A DNA stretch of 64,000 bases, from assembly GCA_019426215.1 (NCBI GenBank), contig CM033401.1:13645134-13709133 (forward strand), in the 5' to 3' direction. Position numbers and translations under genes: made by a program. Of this stretch, positions 57,492 through 64,000 are shown piece after piece. The stretch's first letter is position 1. Every line of letters begins with the position of its first letter. The DNA is from Buddleja alternifolia. Taxonomy: Eukaryota > Streptophyta > Magnoliopsida > Lamiales > Scrophulariaceae. The notes below the pieces were generated by a model. That model was given only the letters and a program-made list of their open reading frames with translations. It had not been told where the DNA came from and searched no databases.

Positions 57492-58428
57492 CTCTTATTA
57501 ACTTTTTGTTACTTGACTGCAACTCGCTATCGAGTTGTTACCTAAAAGAACTTTATTCACTGTAATCCTCAATTTTCGAAAGTGTTTCTAAGGGTTGTAT
57601 GTTTGTTTCCAACATATATAATATATATATTTCAATCAATCTAATGAGTAGCTTTGTAAAAAGAAGCAAATAAACTTCAATTATGATAAACAAGAATAAT
57701 TGGTATTTTTCTTAGGAGAAATATAAAATGGGTAGCACAAATATAATTTTCATAAATTTGCTTTTTAGGCTGTAAAAGTTAGCAATTTCTTCACTCTAAT
57801 TAGTTAAAATTTATTGTCTCATTATTAATTTATAAAGTTCTTATTCTCTTAACAATAATTCTTCCAATAACGTTTCCAAAAAAGAACTGTATTTTTCAAA
57901 TTATGTATGCTGATGTTCAACCCAATATTGAGATCCTATATCCTCCTTCATGACAAGTTACAACCCTTTTTTTTGTTTTTTTGTAAATACACTTCATTGT
58001 AATTTGAGAAAAGTAAATCAAATATACATTCTCAACTTAAAATGTAAAATTTACCTGTCAACTCAATTCCTTAAATCTTGAACTTCACATGACTAATCAT
58101 TTTCATCTTCATACATTCTCCATTGTCAAAAGGTACATTTTGGTCCCTCAAAGCATTTTTTATAAAAAATGACAGCATGCCAACTCTTCAAGAGCACCTT
58201 AACCAGATGATAATCACAAGTAAGCTCTGGCCAAAGTCTAAATATTCACAAATTTCATCATTATACACAAAGACATTGATTGAATTAACTTGAAACTATA
58301 CAAGAGACGACGACGACGAGACAGTCAAACTCTCACTTAAAGAGTATTCATCTATAGTGAGCATCATACCATATATATATCTACACTTAGTTTCTTCCAT
58401 CATATCTATCAGCCCTTTGCAACAAAGA
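57492..58428. other. Intergenic region before the ATG11 3' end
   Basis: Starts with the second CTCTT of the copy A target duplication. AT-rich DNA that presumably includes the ATG11 3' UTR (minus strand) in its right part. No gene or repeat seen. Confidence 0.6.
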
Positions 58429-61400
58429 TCAGGAAGGAGAAGGCGAATGAATAGTGGCATCAGGCAACATGGCTACGGTCACTATGAAGTATTCACAACC
58501 GATAGGAAGACCATATGTATTTGAATTTAAGGTCAACCGGCTCGTTCCAGTTTCAGAGGCCAGTCGATCTCTGATACTCTCAGTTCGTTCTGAAATCAAC
58601 GGTGGTGATTTCACTGTCTGTCTTTCAATATGGACGACCTGTCCCACAATATAGGTCGGACGAGCTGGGAGATGGTCGGTGAATAAGGCGACGGATTCAG
58701 CAGATAGAAAATAGTAAGGGCAGTTACGGTTGATAGCCTCGTAATAACCGCCTGAGTTGAGGATGAATGCAGCTAACTCGTGGACTTCTAACCGACCAAA
58801 AGAGATCTTCTCTTTGTTTGCCTGTCACAAAATCATTCATTTGTTAGTCATGGTTATTAAGTAACGAAAATGAGAAAGGATAATGATGTATTCAGAGAGC
58901 AGTGATTCAGATACGAGACACCAGAGATTTCAGAAGATGGTGACATCCAAACCAATTACCCGAAAAATCTTCGGTCGCGCTTGGATTGGAGGATTTCGAA
59001 GCCAAGGGATTTCAACTTCATAGTAACAAATCCCTTGCGTATGTCCAATTTAATACTAAGGATATCAAATTCTTAGGGATAGTTACATGCATAACCTTAA
59101 CTCATTGGGTAATTACCATGAAACCCCTGAGGTTTTCGAAATTACCCAAATTCCAACAACTCGAAAAACAGGGGTGAATTTGTAATTTGCTCTCGCTGAC
59201 AGAGGGTGAAATTGTAATATGATTTTACTGATAAGGGAAAATTATGGTAGTTTCTCAAACCTCACGGCGTTTTTCGTAATTGGGGTTTAGGAGGAGGTGT
59301 TATGCAATTCACTCTATTCTTCAATAATAATGGATTTGAAAATCCACTCAATCATGGGCCCATTTGAAATCCATGTTCTCTATAAGTGATGAGACTTGCC
59401 TTTACTTGCAATATTTCATCTAAGCTGACATACGTAAATGAGAAATGGGCAAGAAGATCTATATGGATAGTCCAATTATTTTATGAAGTGGGGCAAGAGT
59501 GCATTTGCTGCTCGAAAAGCTCCATTTGTAGCTTAAGTTGTCGTCCAATTTGAACCACGTTTATAGCAGGTTGACATATGGTAAGATGCCATCAAGACAT
59601 AATATACATAGCTCATTACCTGCTTTTCAAGTTGATGCTTCATGTAAAGAGTATTCACCAATTCTTTCTTCTCTTCTAGCTCCTTATTGATCTGCTCATT
59701 TGCAGCTTCCGCTTTGGAGTATCTGTCCAGCAATTCACCACGCTGCCTCGACAATACACTGACTTTATCAGCAAGTACCCGTACACATTCACGGAACTCA
59801 GCAGTACTATCATCGTCGCTTTCATTGGCGGAACTAATAATTTAAAAGCAATTCAATTAAACGTCAACTTCCATTAGCAAAATTGAAAGCAAAAGTTGCT
59901 TTCACTAATGATGATCTAATAATAAGATCTATCAATGGTCAGGCTTCAAGAAATTGAGCTTGCTGCATATTATGTTCGAGTATGGGTACCATTTAAATCG
60001 TACTGAAGTAAAATGGCAACATAATTACGCCGCAAATCAAACTAAATTTTTCCGGTATGCTAAGAACCTGAAATGGTTAATGCTTGAAACGTAAACAGGA
60101 AAAAGGAATGACAATTTTGGTTTGAAATATTCTGATCAATGACAAGGAGATTTGTCTGCCCAAAGTTGACCTTAACCAAAAATAACTTCAATCACTTCTA
60201 TTTATTGTCTAAAGTTCGTTCAAAGAGAAAAAAATTCATTACAGGAGCAGCACTTATAAAACAGAGGGAAAAGAAATGGAACAGAGGGAAAATGAAACGG
60301 AAAAAGCATGTTAGAAGATTGGGAGGATGATGAAAGTTCCTCTTTTAGGTTTCTTTTTCAATTTTCACTACTTCAACAAATCCCATAAAATCTTATCCAA
60401 AAATTCCTCCGAGTCTGTAAAAAGCGAAAACCATGTATAATCATGATAACATTGAGCAATCTCATTAAAAGCTCACACACACATAACTGATAAGGATGAG
60501 TAGTTCTTAGGGGATCAGGGACTCAAGTCTTGGGACAATCACGACATGCATATATGGGCCACAAATACTCCCACCACATAAACGGTTGTGATTATCCCAG
60601 ACTTGGGAGTGCAGGGACCTCCTAAGAATAATCTGATAAGTATGCAAAATGTCTTAAGAGAACATGCTAAAGCAGTCCATGTAGACATAATCAAATGCTG
60701 AGGAGGAAAGCAGTAATGGTTACCTGGCTAAAGACTGAGCTAATGCACGTAAAGAGTCAGCAAAAGACGCCACCCCAGCAGACAAAACACAATTTCTCAG
60801 TCTTTCAAAAAGACCACGACTTTTGACAGCTGAGACACGCAATGCGCTATACTCAGTAGCCCTACGATCAGCAGCACAAAGATGGGTTTGGGCTTCTTTT
60901 CTTGCCTCATGCAAACAATTCTCCAAATGAGCACAGTTCATCTGCAATACAACAAATAGAACGGTTATAATAACTGATGCATACTAAATACTTTATGCAC
61001 AGAACCAATAACAAGATATGAACAATTTAAGTGCACACAGAACCGGATTTGATTATATCCAACCAATTGTGTACAAGGGTGCACCATAAATCCAAACTTA
61101 GACCACCTCTAAAAGGGCTTCTTGTTGGCATAGAAATGTATCATATAGTTTCAACAGCTCTCAGCAACAGAAGCCCTCAACATAAATTTCCTAAAACCTA
61201 GAAGCCTGTGGCTCCAACTATGTATCACCTGAAAAGAATACCCCCATTTTTAATTCAATAAAGTAATCATCATTTTGTACGTAAGTTTTTCCATTCTACG
61301 TATCTTCCAACCAAATCTCCTCAGAGTCGTTGATGAATGTTTTCTCTAAAACCATGATTACTTTTTTCGGGGACAAAGAATTCTATTAAAATCTCAGCTA

Positions 61401-63988
61401 GAAAACATGTATTCCCCCCCCCCCCCCCCTCCCTCTCCTTCCTCTTGCTACTTTGAGAAACATGTATTCAATTTGCTTGGCAGCATCTTGAATGATCCCT
61501 GAATTCTTAGGCTTAGTTTGTTTATGTTTTTGAGACAAAATCCTGCAATTTTTTCGAGAAATGCGTACTACATGGATTCGTGTGAAAATGATGTGATGTG
61601 TCTTGTGTTTGTTTATGTTTTTAAAAATGGTTGAAATTTGTAAAATGTGTCAAATCAATAATAATTTATGATAGGTTAATGATTTAGTTATTTGTGTAAT
61701 GATTATGTGAATAAATAAATAATAACATGAAATAGATATGTAATGTTCTTTTATTATTAATATATAGTAAATGACTGGAGGAAATGATTTTGATTGATGA
61801 ATGTGTGAAATGATTGATATAGTGAGTGATAGGTAGTCATATAGGAGATTGAAAAAGTTAAGTTGAAAAAAGGTGAATTTAGACGAAAATAGTTTGTGTT
61901 ATGGTTTTTTAGGATTTTGTGATCCAAGATATTGAAAATGGAATTTGAAAACATAAACAAAAGGCCTTAAATTTAAAATTATCAGATTCCATAACCATCT
62001 TATTGTTATCTTTGTTAGTCCTTAGCAAATCCCAGACCACTTAATTATGCTTTTCAGGTAGGAGCATTTGATCAGGGGCAACAGAGAGATTCCAAAAACA
62101 ATCTTGTTTATTTAGGAGAACAAATAAACAACTTATTAACTTATGATGGACAAACTATCAAACAATTTTTTATATACATTTACCCCTAACCCAGTCAAAA
62201 GTAACTCTACGGGTTGGAGAACCTTTTTTTTTAATCTTACATTACAATGATATGCATAAGAAGCAAGAAATGTGTCCAACCAAAGTATACATAGTGAACA
62301 CAATATTGTAGTGACATATTGGATATATGAAGACAACTGATCCTAAATGGTTGTTGAAGGATTAGAATTTTAGTAGACAAGGAGAATACAGTCCAGTAGC
62401 AAAGAATAACCAAAACAGAGAAACTCTATCAAGTTCAGAGCCTTTCCTCCATTTAGAAGCTGGTACTATGCAGAATGACCTGCACCTTATTTTAACTTAA
62501 ATACGAGGGCAGGAAAAATTATAGAGAGTATCATTTAAATTAATAGCATGCAATCCCACCCCCATGGTGCACAGAGAATAAAGAAACCGATTAAACGTAC
62601 ATGTTCAAATTAGTAGTACCTGAGATTCATCGAGTAGCTTTCGATTGATCTCCAACTCCCTTCCAAGCTTGGAAATCTCATCCATTAATCCTTGAATCTT
62701 GGTTTCTGCATTGTCTACTTGACTTGATTTCTCTGCTAGGGCATTTTCCAATTCCAGCACAAGACTATCACTTATTTTAGCATCCAAACCGGGTTCAATA
62801 GCTCTTTCACTGGATAGAACATCTGCTGGTTGAGACATGCTAACAGCCATATTACTTGAGGCAAGACCAGCACCTTCATCAGACAAAGGTGTTTCCTTCT
62901 TATCTTTGTTAAAAAGATGTCCCTTATCACGGTGTAGATCTAGCATTGATGAATCCAACTGGGGATTCAGCATACCAGATGAATCTGTCATATTATCATC
63001 CAATCCTTCTTGTGCCTTGTCATGATCATACATATTTTCTCCAACTCCTGACACTTCTGACTTGTTATCATCAGTCTTTGCAGTTGAAACCGCAGAATTA
63101 GATCCATCCTCAAGCTTATGTCCTCTCAGATATTGATCAGACAGCCTTTGCTCCAATTCTTGGATTCGTTTCTCGTAAGACTCACACTGCATCTGCTTCG
63201 TCTTTAGCATTGATTGGAGGTGTTTTTCATACTCATCTTTCAAATTCAAAGCTTCGGAAGTCTTCTCAGCAGCGTTTTTCAAGACATTCTCTAATTTATT
63301 GTCATCAAGGGATGTATAATCTAGCTCTGCACTCATGGAACATAGTAAGGCAATTTTAGAAGCAAGTTCAGCTTTCAGTTTTGCATTCTCGACTTCCATC
63401 TTGCTAGTCCCTGCAATCTCCACCAATTCTGACCCCTCAAGTAACTCTAGGGTATCATACTTCTCGTGGAAGTCTGTCCCACTTCCTTCAACTTCAGATG
63501 ACTGAGAACCATCATTAGACATTGACAATGAACTCAAAGCTTTCTCACTCTTTGGAGAGGATCCGAATAGTGAGTCGGGGGCATATCGGTCTATATCTGA
63601 AAGATCTATATCAAGCAAATTAGTGTCAAAAGGGGTTACATTGACATCACACGGGTTAGGGGTGTCATACAATCCCATGGATGCTAAAATATCCCGGGGA
63701 ATATAAGTACTATGCATTTTCAGAAATGCCTCTCGTCTCATAACTTCAGCATCTCTCTCTGTTGCAAGTTTTTCAGCCAATTGTCCAGCCTTGCCCATGT
63801 AGATCTTCATAGCAGCTTTTCTTCTCACTATTTCTGCAAGACATGCCCTATACGAATAACCAATCCCTCGTGCCACTTTTAAATGCTCAAATTGATCATT
63901 TTGACGCTTCAACGCCTCCTGGAACACAGAGAACTTGTAGCGCACATCTTTAATTGTGTACTGAATATAGGCAATCTTTTGCATATAA
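58429..63988 (-). CDS. ATG11: Autophagy-related protein 11, C-terminal exons (partial)
   Basis: Four minus-strand exons: 63988-62620, 60941-60724, 59833-59620, 58821-58429, all GT-AG, encoding about 730 residues. The 5' exons lie beyond the window. The large exon has VFQEALKRQNDQFEHLKVA, YRACLAEIVRRKAAMKIYMG, then the plant ATG11 signature YIPRDILASMGLYDTPNPCD and DLSDIDRYAPDSLFG, and a long acidic coiled coil. Later exons give MNCAHLENCLHEARKEAQTH and the C-terminal ATG11 domain (ISFGRLEVHELAAFILNSGG, YFLSAESVALFTDHLP, VGQVVHIERQTVK). The protein scaffolds the ATG1-ATG13 kinase complex and links it to ATG8 membranes in bulk autophagy and mitophagy. Phases agree across all three junctions and no disabling mutation was seen. 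It converges with ASG1 across copy A. Confidence 0.93.
59075..59315. mobile_element. Fold-back MITE in ATG11 intron
   Basis: Left AGGGATAGTTACATGCATAACC and right GTGTTATGCAATTCACTCT are inverted, with AGGGTGAAATTGTAAT/GAATTTGTAATTTG words inside like those in the element at 41463-41716. It lies in the last intron (58822-59619). Confidence 0.5.
61414..61429 (+). repeat. C16 homopolymer in ATG11 intron
   Basis: Run of 16 C (16 G on the coding strand) within the intron 60942-62619. Confidence 0.9.
61510..61966. mobile_element. MITE with TTA target duplication in ATG11 intron
   Basis: GGCTTAGTTTGTTTATGTTTTTGA at the left and AAAACATAAACAAAAGGCC at the right, inverted, with TTA immediately outside both ends (61507-61509, 61967-61969). 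A 457-bp PIF/Harbinger-like MITE with no transposase. Confidence 0.7.
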
Positions 63989-64000
63989 CTGTGGACAAAG

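Noticed and set aside
1..64000. CRISPR arrays, bacterial operons, rRNA or tRNA genes
   Set aside because: Spliced plant genes and LTR elements explain the coding content; the direct repeats lack regular spacers and no tRNA or rRNA signature was recognised by eye.

Overview
This is a plant nuclear (eudicot) window. It holds three ordinary intron-containing host genes separated by large blocks of nested transposable elements in AT-rich DNA. Host identity comes from spliced exons that can be read as a plastid ribosomal protein bL35 (1285-4312, +), an ALTERED SEED GERMINATION 1 (ASG1)-type protein (36135-40150, +), and the C-terminal two thirds of the autophagy scaffold ATG11 (58429-63988, -, running off the right edge). 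From memory, Arabidopsis has PRPL35 next to ASG1 on chromosome 2 and an ASG1 paralogue next to ATG11 on chromosome 4. This window would therefore show the ancestral three-gene order, with the spacers inflated by transposons. The species cannot be named from the sequence.

Layout. 1-660: intergenic. 661-1043: MITE in the PRPL35 promoter region. 1285-4312: PRPL35, with a GC-AG first intron made of tandem repeats and a fold-back element in intron 2. 4683-5505: LINE ORF1 (DUF4283) fragment fused to a 5'-truncated Copia copy (copy B: broken accessory ORF 5506-8462, 3' LTR 8700-10236). 10237-10435 and 17534-18053: the two halves of an older related LTR (fragment C), split by a 7.1-kb Athila-like Gypsy derivative (10436-17533, TSD CTTGT) that has gag and protease but no reverse transcriptase or integrase. 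18054-22309: AT-rich DNA with a roughly 300-bp direct duplication and a perfect hairpin. 22310-23311: non-autonomous Helitron. 23517-30430: decayed TNT1-94-type Copia element (copy E) with TA...CA ends. 30431-35846: intergenic with several MITEs. 35847-40150: ASG1 promoter, uORF and gene. 40151-43583: intergenic with MITEs. 43584-57491: a complete 13.9-kb Sirevirus-like Copia element (copy A) with nearly identical 1.55-kb LTRs and TSD CTCTT. 58429-64000: ATG11 3' exons.

The most unusual object is copy A. Besides gag and an open 1079-codon pol, it carries a very large third ORF (51477-55307, continuing after one frame change to 55708; about 1,400 codons) downstream of pol and behind its own TATA-like and CT-rich leader. 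It has no visible signal peptide or membrane segment, so it does not look like a classical env. It has an N-terminal domain like those of plant-transposon accessory proteins, an octapeptide minisatellite and a C-terminal coiled coil. The same ORF is recognisable in the older copy B, so it is a heritable part of this family. All positions come from reading the sequence by eye. No database or alignment software was used.
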